A DNA stretch of 64,000 nucleotides from Desulfobacterium sp. (GTDB lineage Bacteria; Desulfobacterota; Desulfobacteria; Desulfobacterales; Desulfobacteraceae). How positions within the stretch are numbered: the first letter of the stretch is position 1; each line of letters starts with the position of its first letter. Location: contig JAEINR010000020.1 in assembly GCA_016342325.1 (NCBI GenBank), positions 1 through 64,000 of the forward strand. Direction: 5' to 3'. Shown here in pieces: positions 25,767 through 35,400 of the stretch. The notes below the pieces were generated by a model. It worked only from the letters and a program-made list of their open reading frames with translations. It made no database searches and was not told the origin of the DNA. The position numbers and the translations under genes were made by a program.

Positions 25767-28010
25767 ATGGAACGATTAAAAAAAGCACACACCGATCTTC
25801 TCGGGCAGATCAACTCCCTTTGCATGGACACCGATCCCGACTTCAACACCATGCTCACCACCCTGGAGGAGATGGAAACCCTCTCCTCCCAATTGGATGC
25901 CGCCACCCTCCTCCAGGTGACCCGGGCCTACATTGGCCATGTCAAGCGGATGATATCCGGAGAAACCCGATCAACCATCCCACTGGAGCAGGGGCTTCCC
26001 CTCCTCAAAGCCCTGTATCGCCACATAGAACGCGGCACAGCATTCAGCTTTGACATCTCCGATGTAATGGAGGTCCTGGACGATTCGATCCATGACGATT
26101 TCTTCCATGACGCGCCCGGCGTCACGGATTTGACACCGGAGGACACCCAGGTGACAGAGGAGCCCCAAGGGACCAAAACGCCTGAAACGACCCCGGCAGC
26201 CCAGGCGGTGGAAGCGCCCACCACTGCACCGGCAGTAGCCGCAGCCCCCTTGAACGATGAGGACATAGAGATCCTGACAGATTTCATTGCTGAGTCCGAG
26301 GAAAACCTTGACGCCATTGAAATCGACCTGGTGGAGCTGGAGCAGGCGCCCAGCGACATGGAGATCATCAACAACATATTCCGCCCCTTTCACACCATCA
26401 AGGGGGTCTCGGGCTTTCTGGACCTGAAAAAGATAAACAGCCTTGCCCACAGCACCGAAACCCTCCTCGACCATGCGCGAAGCGGTGATTTTTTGATGAA
26501 CGACGTCGCCACCGATGCCATCCTGGAATCCATCGACACCCTGAAACGGCTGATTGCCCGGATCCGGACAGGGCTGGAAACCCAACAAAAGGGAATGGAT
26601 GACGACATCGACATCGACCCCTTGAGAAAAAAGCTCCAGAAGCTTCCCAAACTGCTGATCTCTGGAGACCGGGATCCCCTCGGAGAAATCCTAGTCAAAC
26701 GGGGGGCCATCGACAGGGATACACTGAAGGAAACCCTTGAGGAACAGGAACAAACCTCGGACAAGAAGCTTGGCGAAATGCTGGTCGACGAAAAAAAAGT
26801 GGCTTCCAAGGAGGTTGCCGCAGCCCTCATGGAACAACGGCCCGGCAAAAGAAGTGTGGCAACCGCCCAGGTCAAGGTCAACACAAACAAGCTGGACGAC
26901 CTGGTGGATTTTGCAGGGGAGCTTGTGATTGCCCAGTCCATGCTCAAACAGCGCTCATCCGATGACCCCGGCCTGACCCAGAACATCGGCCAGCTGGGCC
27001 AGATCGTCTCGAACATCCAGAACATTGCCATGTCCATGCGAATGATCCCCATCAAGGCGACCTTTATGAAGATGATCCGCCTGGTCCGGGACCTGTCCCG
27101 AAAATCAAACAAGGATGTGACCCTTGAAATGTTCGGGGAGGAGACCGAAATCGACAGAAATGTGGTGGATGCCCTTTACGAGCCCATGGTGCACATGATC
27201 AGAAACTCGGTGGACCACGGCATTGAAGCGTCAGAGGCGCGCATTGCCAAGGGCAAACCGGCCACTGGAACCATCTTTCTTCGCGCGTTTCACAAGGGCG
27301 GCAACATCGTCATCGAGATCGAGGATGACGGCAAGGGCCTTGACCGGGAGAGCATCCTTGAAAAGGCGACCTCAACCGGCCTTGTCACCCAGGGAGCAAA
27401 GCTTACCGACCAGCAGATCTTCGACCTCATCCTCCAGCCGGGCTTTTCCACGGCCAAGGCCATCACCGACGTTTCCGGAAGGGGCGTGGGCATGGATGTG
27501 GTCAAGGACGGCATCGAAAAATTCCGGGGCCACCTCTCCATTGACTCACCCCAGGGAAAAGGAACCAAATTCACCATCAGCCTGCCCCTGACCCTGGCCA
27601 TCATCGACGGCATGCTCGTCAAAATCGGACCGGAAAAATTTGTGATTCCCACCATCGCCATCCAGCGATCTTTCCGCCCGGGGCAGGAGGAATGCTACAC
27701 CGTGGAGGCAAAGGGTGAAATGATCAAGGATCGCAACAGCCTCATCCCCCTAATCCGGATGAAGACGGTATGCGGCATCACGGAGGATTCCAAACCGCCA
27801 TGGGAGAGTCTTGTGGTGGTGGTCGAATCAAAGGGAGAGGCCAGGGGCTTGCTCATCGACGAGCTCCTTGGCAAGGATGAATACGTTATCAAGAGCCTTG
27901 GCGCCAACCTGGAGGAGATCCCGGGTTTTTCAGGCGGGGCGATCCTTGCCGACGGCAGGGTGGGGTTGATTCTCGACATGTACGGATTGTTCGAGATCGC
28001 CTCCGGCTGA
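25767..28010 (+). CDS. cheA: Chemotaxis histidine kinase CheA, atypical N-terminal layout
   Basis: A 747-residue kinase. Residues 1-160 have no recognised domain (helical then Pro/Thr-rich). The Hpt domain lies at about 165-265 with phospho-site H209 in RPFHTIKGVSGF. A segment at about 303-360 (LGEILVKRGAI ... KLGEMLVDEKKV) resembles the N-terminal domain of type II secretion ATPases. Then come the dimerisation region (LDDLVDFAGELVIAQ), HATPase (IRNSVDHGIE, DDGKGLD, GRGVGMDVV) and a CheW-like domain (from about 600). It heads a cluster with cheD, HDOD, cheY, cheX and cheB. No cheW, cheR or receptor gene is in the window. Confidence 0.92.
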   Translation: MERLKKAHTDLLGQINSLCMDTDPDFNTMLTTLEEMETLSSQLDAATLLQVTRAYIGHVKRMISGETRSTIPLEQGLPLLKALYRHIERGTAFSFDISDVMEVLDDSIHDDFFHDAPGVTDLTPEDTQVTEEPQGTKTPETTPAAQAVEAPTTAPAVAAAPLNDEDIEILTDFIAESEENLDAIEIDLVELEQAPSDMEIINNIFRPFHTIKGVSGFLDLKKINSLAHSTETLLDHARSGDFLMNDVATDAILESIDTLKRLIARIRTGLETQQKGMDDDIDIDPLRKKLQKLPKLLISGDRDPLGEILVKRGAIDRDTLKETLEEQEQTSDKKLGEMLVDEKKVASKEVAAALMEQRPGKRSVATAQVKVNTNKLDDLVDFAGELVIAQSMLKQRSSDDPGLTQNIGQLGQIVSNIQNIAMSMRMIPIKATFMKMIRLVRDLSRKSNKDVTLEMFGEETEIDRNVVDALYEPMVHMIRNSVDHGIEASEARIAKGKPATGTIFLRAFHKGGNIVIEIEDDGKGLDRESILEKATSTGLVTQGAKLTDQQIFDLILQPGFSTAKAITDVSGRGVGMDVVKDGIEKFRGHLSIDSPQGKGTKFTISLPLTLAIIDGMLVKIGPEKFVIPTIAIQRSFRPGQEECYTVEAKGEMIKDRNSLIPLIRMKTVCGITEDSKPPWESLVVVVESKGEARGLLIDELLGKDEYVIKSLGANLEEIPGFSGGAILADGRVGLILDMYGLFEIASG

Positions 28011-28027
28011 CCCCGGGAATATAACTT

Positions 28028-28106
28028 AACCTGGGCAAGTCAAACCCAAAGAAGAATTTTGATTGTTTTGCCAAAAGCACACGAAAATCAGAGAGAAGAA
28101 ACCAAA
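28028..28106 (+). repeat. Dispersed 79-bp intergenic repeat, copy 2
   Basis: Between cheA and cheD in the direction of transcription. It shares TTTTGCCAAAA, ACACGAAAATCAGAG and the left GGGCAAG block with the other copies. Its right end abuts the cheD ribosome site AAAGGAG. Confidence 0.85.
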
Positions 28107-28115
28107 GGAGTTCCT

Positions 28116-28595
28116 GTGAAAATCATCGTGGGTGTCTCTGACATGAAGGTAAGCAACACCCCCGGGGACGAGGTCGTCACCTACTCCCTTGGATCCTGCA
28201 TCGGCCTTGTGCTGTTTGATCCCGTTGCCAGGGTCGGAGGCATTCTCCACTACATGCTTCCGGAATCCGCCCTTGACAAGGAAAAGGCGGCCAACAAACC
28301 CTTCATGTTTGCGGACACGGGCATTCCAAGACTCTTCAAGCAGGCATACAAGTTTGACGCAATAAAAAAACGCATGCGGGTATCTGTGTTTGGCGGCGCC
28401 CAGATACTGGACCAGAAAGGATTCTTTAACATCGGCAAACGCAATCATATGGCCTTGAAAAAGATCTTTTTCAAAAACAACGTCCTGGTAGACCATGAGG
28501 AAGTCGGAGGAAACGTCAACAGGACGGTGAGGCTGCAAATCAAAACAGGGGATATCTATGTCAAGACCTCCGGGGCAAAGGAGGTGAAAATTTGA
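28116..28595 (+). CDS. cheD: Chemoreceptor glutamine deamidase CheD
   Basis: A 159-residue protein. The GTG at 28116 is preceded by AAAGGAG and yields the usual CheD start; a longer frame from 28059 would read through a dispersed repeat. It shows the family motif YSLGSCIGLVLFD (catalytic Cys in GSC, about residue 27) and ILHYMLPES (catalytic His, about 45). CheD deamidates receptor glutamines and works with CheC/CheX phosphatases. It precedes the HDOD gene with a four-base overlap. Confidence 0.93.
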   Translation: MKIIVGVSDMKVSNTPGDEVVTYSLGSCIGLVLFDPVARVGGILHYMLPESALDKEKAANKPFMFADTGIPRLFKQAYKFDAIKKRMRVSVFGGAQILDQKGFFNIGKRNHMALKKIFFKNNVLVDHEEVGGNVNRTVRLQIKTGDIYVKTSGAKEVKI

Positions 28596-29440
28596 CCGCT
28601 ATCCAGGAACTGATAAAAGAGATCCGGCAGCTCACGCCCATGTCGCCGGTGGTGAATCAGCTCATGGAGGTGATGGACACCCCCGGCTGCGCCATGGAGG
28701 ATATCGCAGCCATCGTCCAGTACGACCCTGCCATGACGGCCAACATTCTTCGCACCTGCAACTCCGCCTATTTCGGCCTTTCCAATCCAATCGAGTCGGT
28801 CAGGGACGCCGTCTCCCTCCTCGGTATGGACCAGATTCTGGAACTTGTGATGATGAAGGCCGGCACCCGGACCCTTGAAAAACCCCAGAAGGGATATGAC
28901 CTGGAGCAAGAGGCGGTGTGGAAAAGCGCTGTCGCAGCTGCCCTGATCGCCAAGGAACTGGCAAAGAAGCTCTGCCCGGAACATCGAAACACCATCTTCA
29001 CAGCAGCCCTGTTAAAGGATATCGGCAAAACCGTGCTCGATCGGTTCATCGCCTCCTCCCATGAAAAGATCAACACCCTTGTCAGGGAAGAAGGGTACAG
29101 CTTCATGGAGGCGGAAAAAAAGGTGATCGGCATCGACCATGCAGAGCTGGGTGCCATGATCATAAAAACGTGGAATTTCAGCCCGAGGATGGTCAAGATC
29201 GTCCGCCACCATCATCTCTCGGACCCGTCAATGCAGCTGGACACCGATATCGCCATCGTCTACTTAAGCGATTGCATCTGCATGATGACGGGCATGGGAG
29301 TGGGGGCAGACGGCCTTGCCTATCGTTTCCACGACCAGGTGATCAAAAATATGGGGCTCACTTCCGACGATATCATGAAAATCCTAGCAGAGTTCACCCA
29401 GACCATGGAACAGGTCGAAGAGCTTCTGCAGATTGTATAA
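28592..29440 (+). CDS. HDOD-domain signalling protein
   Basis: A 282-residue protein starting at a TTG (28592) preceded by a strong GGAGGTG and overlapping the cheD stop. The HDOD domain begins SPVVNQLMEVMDTPGCAMED (about residues 18-37) and includes VQYDPAMTANILRTCNSAYF and ALLKDIGKTVLD. HDOD proteins are non-catalytic HD relatives often located in che or c-di-GMP clusters. Its position in the che operon suggests a role in taxis or surface signalling, but the exact partner is unknown. Confidence 0.88.
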   Translation: MTAIQELIKEIRQLTPMSPVVNQLMEVMDTPGCAMEDIAAIVQYDPAMTANILRTCNSAYFGLSNPIESVRDAVSLLGMDQILELVMMKAGTRTLEKPQKGYDLEQEAVWKSAVAAALIAKELAKKLCPEHRNTIFTAALLKDIGKTVLDRFIASSHEKINTLVREEGYSFMEAEKKVIGIDHAELGAMIIKTWNFSPRMVKIVRHHHLSDPSMQLDTDIAIVYLSDCICMMTGMGVGADGLAYRFHDQVIKNMGLTSDDIMKILAEFTQTMEQVEELLQIV

Positions 29441-29551
29441 CCTTCTTACAACGGACACTTATGGATGTTCGCACTTGGGCTGATACTTGCTTTACCTCTA
29501 TAATGAAAAAATGATATCAATTCATATGCGAAAACCTATAAATCCCCCTGG

Positions 29552-29980
29552 GTGATGATTATGACCTTTTCAATATTGATAGTGGATGATTCCAAGCCCA
29601 TGCGCTCCGTGATAAAAAAGACGTTCAGGGCTGCGGGTTACGGCAGTTCCGATTTCCTTGAGGCGGGCAACGGCCTTGAAGCCCTGGAACGGCTTCAGGA
29701 AAGCTGGGTCGACATCGTGATCAGCGACTATACCATGCCGGAGATGAATGGACTAGCCCTCCTCCAGGCAATGAAACAGGACGATCTTTTCCGGGCCATC
29801 CCCGTGGTGGTGATCACCACCGAAGGAAGCAAGCAACGCATCGACCAGTTCATGGCGTCCGGGGCGGCCGGTTACATCAAAAAGCCCTTTACCCCGGAGC
29901 AGGTCAGGGACATGATAACCACAATCCTTGGAGAGAGCAATGAAGACGTTGACACCGACGATGATGACTTCGATTTCTGA
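29552..29980 (+). CDS. cheY: CheY-type single-domain response regulator
   Basis: A 142-residue receiver. The acidic pair is VDDSKP (about residues 10-15), the phospho-Asp is DIVISDYTMPEMNG (about 57-62), the conserved Thr is VVITTEGS, and the Lys is IKKPFTPEQ. The C-terminal DVDTDDDDFDF tail is unusually acidic. An in-frame ATG two codons later is also possible. The downstream cheX start overlaps its end, so they are coupled. Its phosphorylated form probably acts on the flagellar motor or another output. Confidence 0.92.
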   Translation: MMIMTFSILIVDDSKPMRSVIKKTFRAAGYGSSDFLEAGNGLEALERLQESWVDIVISDYTMPEMNGLALLQAMKQDDLFRAIPVVVITTEGSKQRIDQFMASGAAGYIKKPFTPEQVRDMITTILGESNEDVDTDDDDFDF

Positions 29981-30373
29981 AGTGATGGAGACCATGTTCT
30001 TTCTCCCGTTGGAGGAGAAGGAGGGATCGAATGTGGAAGAGGTACTCGGGTCAGGGTCCCTCCATGCCTGCACCATCAGCTTTACCGGCGCATTCACCGG
30101 CACCATGGCACTTGTCGCCCAGGAGCCCCTTCTCCTTGCCATGACCGAGAACTTCATGGGAGAAACAAGGGAATCCCTTGGCCAAACAGACCTTGAGGAG
30201 ACGCTCCAGGAGGCGCTGAACATGATCGCCGGCAACTGCTTCAGCAAGGTCGATCCCGACTCCGTGGTGGACCTGGGTGTGCCACAGATAGAGAACACCT
30301 TAGATCACACGCTTTTCCAGGGCCATCTGGTGGTTGTAACCACGGAGGGCATGCTGGCCGCCCTTTCAACCCT

Positions 30374-31523
<1,150 letters not shown>

Positions 31524-31536
31524 TTGTCGTATGATT

Positions 31537-31632
31537 GTCGTGTTAAGGGGGTCATTGGCTGTCGTGTTAAGGGGGGCATTGGCTGTCGTGTTAAGGGGGG
31601 CATTGGCTGTCGCGTTAAGGGGGTCAGGCAGA
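31537..31632 (+). repeat. 24-bp tandem repeat after cheB
   Basis: About four units of GTCGTGTTAAGGGGGGCATT plus GGCT (period 24, copies starting at 31537, 31561, 31585 and 31609), the last diverged. It begins 14 bases after the cheB stop. It encodes an open 8-residue repeat in one frame, but there is no evidence of a gene. Confidence 0.85.
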
Positions 31633-31655
31633 GACAATAAGCTAAGCCTGACCCC
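31620..31655 (+). repeat. GGGGTCAGGC inverted repeat after cheB
   Basis: Perfect 10-bp arms GGGGTCAGGC (31620-31629) and GCCTGACCCC (31646-31655), 16-base loop. It is similar to the hairpin at 10015-10037 and may be a REP-type element or transcript end. Confidence 0.75.
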
Positions 31656-31699
31656 GGTTGTCCGCCCCCGAAATCCTGCCCCGGTTGTCGTAACCTTGT

Positions 31700-32359
31700 T
31701 TATCCGTTGCAAATCCCGGCCATATCCTGTAACAGCGGCCCCACCTGCTCCCTGTGCTCCGGGGGCACCATGAGCACCGGTACCGCCTGGTTACTGATGG
31801 TGACGATACCGGTGGACAACGAAGGGGACGATCCGGTTAGAATCATGTCCGACAGATTTCCTGAAATCCCGTTACAATCCATCTGTTCGATATACTGCAT
31901 GAAAAGGTTGTTGACGGTCAACACAAGGGGGGAGAGGGTTGCCACCCCCGACCGGCTGCAATCCTCCTGGGAGACAAGGCTTCTGCACCCGAACGGCCTT
32001 GCAGGATAGATGGTGCAGGTGTTGTTCAAAAGTAAGGGGCACTCTCCCCAGGCCGGATCGTTCTCCTCCTCGGGAATCTCGCTGCCCTCCATGCAGAGTC
32101 TGGCAAACCCGTTGATGGTGGTCTTTGGCTGGAACCGTTTCCCTGCAAGGCGCTTTTCGACCCGCTCCCTGGGTGACTCGGCCGTTCCAGACCCAAGGGT
32201 CGCCTTGATATAGTCAAGTTCCAGGGAGGTGATGGTAACGTTGCAGGTGCAGCAGGTCGCGCACCCCTTGTGACAGACAAGATCTGTCTTTGCCATGAAA
32301 GTGTCATAAAGGTCGTAGAGTTGCCTGAGTTTATCAAGCCTTAAATCCTGTTGTGGCAT
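31700..32359 (-). CDS. YkgJ-type cysteine-cluster protein
   Basis: A 219-residue protein with VCHKGCATCCTCNVTIT (about residues 28-44) and a second set of ligands CPLLLNNTCTIYPARPFGCR (about 114-133), the pattern of the YkgJ/CxxCxxCC iron-sulfur or zinc-binding family. The biochemical role of this family is not established. It is convergent with cheB. It is the first of three such proteins in the window (others at 60446 and 61989). Confidence 0.8.
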   Translation of the reverse strand: MPQQDLRLDKLRQLYDLYDTFMAKTDLVCHKGCATCCTCNVTITSLELDYIKATLGSGTAESPRERVEKRLAGKRFQPKTTINGFARLCMEGSEIPEEENDPAWGECPLLLNNTCTIYPARPFGCRSLVSQEDCSRSGVATLSPLVLTVNNLFMQYIEQMDCNGISGNLSDMILTGSSPSLSTGIVTISNQAVPVLMVPPEHREQVGPLLQDMAGICNG

Positions 32360-32600
32360 TCTCCCTCCTGGAGGTTAAACCGGTGTCTGGTGGTTTGAAA
32401 ATTTACGCCTCTTTTTACCATAATCCATGGAGAATAAACAGGGACCCCGGCCAATCAATATGCCTGGCAAGGGTTTTGCGATTGACACAGCCCATTTTTT
32501 TATATAGGTAAAAGATAGTAAAGAATATTGATACGGCTGTTAATTCCTGGAAAAAGGACTTCAGGCGATTGATTCGAACCCGTTGCATGGCAGAACCGTT

Positions 32601-32954
32601 ATGAAAGAAAAATCAAACCATAAGAGCGGTCGCGACCAGAGGCTCTCATATAGACATTACATTAACATGTTCCACAGTGTTGAGCTTTCAATCGGCGGCA
32701 TGCCCTATTGTTACCAATTCAAACTCAGGGACCGATCGGAATCCGGCATGTGCGTGCTGGTACAGGAAGATTCCAAGATCATGACCCACCTGAACATCGG
32801 GGATGTCCTGGATGTCAAGTACTGGCCCAGCGACAAGGCCGTGCCCCCGGAAAAGCTCAGGACCCAGATCCGTCACATCACGAGAACACCGGCCAACCAT
32901 TCGGCCGGGCACTACTATGTGGGGCTCATGGTGGTGGACGCGAACAAACAATAG
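32601..32954 (+). CDS. PilZ-like domain protein
   Basis: From the ATG at 32601 it has 117 residues, almost all one PilZ-like beta-barrel: RDQRLSYRHYINMF, then LRDRSESGMCVLVQ (DxSxxG-like, about residues 42-55), and a C-terminal YYVGLMVVD. The RxxxR part of the c-di-GMP motif is only partly met (RLSYRHY). A TTG at 32583 is an alternative start. The ribosome site is weak. It may bind c-di-GMP made by the GGDEF protein upstream. Confidence 0.72.
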   Translation: MKEKSNHKSGRDQRLSYRHYINMFHSVELSIGGMPYCYQFKLRDRSESGMCVLVQEDSKIMTHLNIGDVLDVKYWPSDKAVPPEKLRTQIRHITRTPANHSAGHYYVGLMVVDANKQ

Positions 32955-32977
32955 CCAATATTTTCCATCCCCCCTAT

Positions 32978-33056
32978 CCCTAGGCAAGCCAGAACCAAGA
33001 ACGGTTTCTGATTCTCTTGCCCAAATAACGCGAAAATCAGAGCTACGAAGATAAAA
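32978..33056 (+). repeat. Dispersed 79-bp intergenic repeat, copy 4
   Basis: Follows the PilZ gene by 23 bases in the same orientation. It has perfect internal arms TCTGATT / AATCAGA and GGCAAG / CTTGCC, so it can fold as a compact structure. It shares CAAGCCAGAACC and AACGCGAAAATCAGAGC with the other copies. Confidence 0.85.
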
Positions 33057-33171
33057 TCCCCAATTCCTTATCCTGTTCTGCCTTTTCCAGCTTGACAAGA
33101 TCATGGCCGGTGCGATATGAGCCAGGTACGATCTGGACAACGAGCGTGTTCAGTATCCTAAACAAAGAGAA

Positions 33172-33372
33172 GCTTTTTGGTACCTTCCCCTGGGAAGGTC
33201 GGGGATCTGACAAACCGTCGGACGCCCCAGGGAACCCGGTGTGAATCCGGGACGGACCCGCCGCTGTAAGTGAGGACGACCGCCGCAACGGTCACTGTGC
33301 TGAAGGTTACAATAACGAAACAGCATGGGAAGACGCGGCCATTAGGATGATCCACGAGTCAGAATACCTGCC
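33172..33372 (+). ncRNA. Cobalamin (adenosylcobalamin-type) riboswitch
   Basis: Conserved core elements occur in order: GGTGTGAATCCGGGACGG, CCCGCCGCTGTAAGTGAGGA, GGTCACTG, CATGGGAAGACGCGG, and the B12 box ending GATGATCCACGAGTCAG and AATACCTGCC. A terminator hairpin follows at 33407-33446, so control is probably premature termination when B12 is abundant. It lies upstream of a symporter, methyltransferase and radical-SAM operon. Confidence 0.95.
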
Positions 33373-33406
33373 GGAAAAGCGTAAGCAATGTTCTCGGAGA
33401 GATGGT

Positions 33407-33446
33407 AAATCCCCGGGCTGATCGTGTGTCGGCTGGGGATTTTTTA
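33407..33446 (+). terminator. Riboswitch expression-platform terminator
   Basis: AAATCCCC (33407-33414) pairs with GGGGATTTT (33435 onward), with further pairs inside (CGGGCTGAT / GTCGGCTG region), followed by a run of T. It ends about 70 bases before the start codon of the symporter gene, as expected for an intrinsic-terminator riboswitch. Confidence 0.85.
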
Positions 33447-33519
33447 TGCCGGCACCCCTGGATCGTTCGGAGGATTTCCCAGGCACGTGCCAAAGGGGTT
33501 CCCTCCGACAGGAGAAGAT

Positions 33520-35397
33520 ATGAACCCATATCAACTGTTTCTGTGCCTGCTTCTTGCCTACATCACCCTGCTCATCAGTGTGGGGTGGTACTTCAATAAA
33601 CGACAGAAAACCCAGACCGACTTCTGGCTTGCAGGCAAAAAAGCCGGGGTGCTTTCCATCGGTTGTTCGGCTGCGGCATCCTGGCTCACCGCCGGAGGCA
33701 TCCTGGCCGTTATCGGTTTTTTCATGCTCCTGGGCATGGGCTCAGTCTGGGGATTTGTGGCCCCGAACATCATCGCCCTGTTCGTTATCGGCCTGTTTGT
33801 CAAGAAAATAAAAAGCCTGCCGGCCATCACCCAGCCCGAACTCCTGGAGCTTCGCTACGGAAGCTATCTGCGGCTGCCCGTGGCCATCATCATCACCGTG
33901 GTGATGATCCTCTTTGCCGTGGCAGACATCAAGGGCTTTGCCATGGTGCTTTCGACCTTCTATAACGTCTCCCCCCTGGTATCGGCCCTGATCGTGGCCC
34001 TTGCCGTATCCATCTACGTCACCATGGGCGGGCTTTCCGCCGTCATTGCAACGGACATCATCCAGTTTTTCTGCCTGGGCCTCTTTGTCCTCATCATGGC
34101 CGCCCTGGTGATGACCAGTGCCGGAACCCTCTCTGCCATGCCTGTTTCAGACCTATTGACAGCCATGCCCGACACCTGGTGGAACCCGTGTTCCATCGGC
34201 ATCCCCATGGTGCTGATCTTCACCTTTGCCATCATTCCCGGCTGGATCACGGAACAGGACCAGTGGCAGAAGGTGTGGGCGGCAAAGGATGAAACGTCCG
34301 CCAGGAACGGCATGTTCCTGGGCGCTTTCCTCGTTGCCGTGGTGTTTGCCGGCTGCGCCCTCCTGGCCCTAGGCCTCAACATCATCTATCCGGAAATTGC
34401 CGGAGCAGGATTTCCCATGGGAATGGCCAAGGCTGAACCCGCCCTGCTCACCTTTATCATGGAACACAACTTCTCCGGGTTCACCCTTGCCCTCTGCGCA
34501 GTGGGCCTTGCCACGGCCGCCATGTCCTGCACAGACACCTTTGCCACCTCAGGGGCCTCCTGCATCTCCAGGGACATATTCCAGCGCTACCTTCATCCCG
34601 GAGCCACCATGAAGCAGATGCTTTTCGTCAACCGGATCAGCGTGCTGATCATCATCGCCTTTGCCACCCTGGGCTCCTTCTTCATCGACTCCATCATCGA
34701 CGCCATCCACATCGCCACCTTTATTGCCAGCGCCTCCTACTTCTTTGCCCTCATGGGCGGGTTGTACTGGAAACGGGCCACCGGGCAAGGTGCCGTGGCC
34801 TCCCTCGTGACCGGTTTCACCATCCAGTCCGCCCTGGTGATCTTCGATCTTGCAAAGACGCCGCCCATGGCTCCCCCGTTCCTTGAATCCATCCACCCGG
34901 TGCTCATGGGACACGGGGTGATCCCGGCCATGGCGGTAAGCGGTCTTGTGTTTGTGGGCGTCTCCCTTGCAACAGCCCCCACCGCCTGGGTCCGGCTGGC
35001 CATGTTCTTCAGAAAGGACGCTGAACGATTGAGCCAGGCCATAGCAACACCGGCCAGGACCATGGCAGCACCGGGCATCATTGACGCCATCCAGGAACGG
35101 CCCCGGGGCAACCGAACCATCCTCCACCTGAGCTGCGACATCCTGGGCACCATGGAATGGAAAACCTTTTTAAAACGCCTGCAAAAATCAGGAGAACAAT
35201 GGGTATCGGTATCGGGATTCGAATCGATCCAACGGATCTCCCACCCTGACATTCGCTCCTGGGTGTCGGTCACCCGGGGAGAAAATGCCTCCACCCTGTG
35301 GCTGGAGGCGGAAGCCCGAACAGACAGCCTTGGGGGGGTCAAGCAGGAACTTTCCCATGCCTACACCGAAATTCTCACACTGGTCAAGGGAGAATAG
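33520..35397 (+). CDS. Sodium:solute symporter (SSS family) under B12 control
   Basis: From the ATG at 33520 (CAGGAGAAG upstream) the product has 625 residues: about 13 membrane helices and then a soluble C-terminal tail of about 110 residues. Family features are KKAGVLSIGCSAAASWLTAGG (about residues 44-64) and VTMGGLSAVIATDIIQF (about 166-183). The ligand is unknown. Because it is the first gene after a cobalamin riboswitch and precedes B12-type genes, it may import a cobamide precursor such as a benzimidazole base or a related organic anion. This is inference. The next gene follows three bases later. Confidence 0.85.
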   Translation: MNPYQLFLCLLLAYITLLISVGWYFNKRQKTQTDFWLAGKKAGVLSIGCSAAASWLTAGGILAVIGFFMLLGMGSVWGFVAPNIIALFVIGLFVKKIKSLPAITQPELLELRYGSYLRLPVAIIITVVMILFAVADIKGFAMVLSTFYNVSPLVSALIVALAVSIYVTMGGLSAVIATDIIQFFCLGLFVLIMAALVMTSAGTLSAMPVSDLLTAMPDTWWNPCSIGIPMVLIFTFAIIPGWITEQDQWQKVWAAKDETSARNGMFLGAFLVAVVFAGCALLALGLNIIYPEIAGAGFPMGMAKAEPALLTFIMEHNFSGFTLALCAVGLATAAMSCTDTFATSGASCISRDIFQRYLHPGATMKQMLFVNRISVLIIIAFATLGSFFIDSIIDAIHIATFIASASYFFALMGGLYWKRATGQGAVASLVTGFTIQSALVIFDLAKTPPMAPPFLESIHPVLMGHGVIPAMAVSGLVFVGVSLATAPTAWVRLAMFFRKDAERLSQAIATPARTMAAPGIIDAIQERPRGNRTILHLSCDILGTMEWKTFLKRLQKSGEQWVSVSGFESIQRISHPDIRSWVSVTRGENASTLWLEAEARTDSLGGVKQELSHAYTEILTLVKGE

Positions 35398-35400
35398 GCC

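Noticed and set aside
31537-31632. CRISPR array
   Set aside because: Units are 24 bp with no unique spacers between them and no cas genes; it is a simple tandem repeat.
32461-32510. Promoter TTGACA at 32482 for the PilZ gene
   Set aside because: The nearest TATATA is only 13 bases away, too close for a normal spacer; not listed as a feature.
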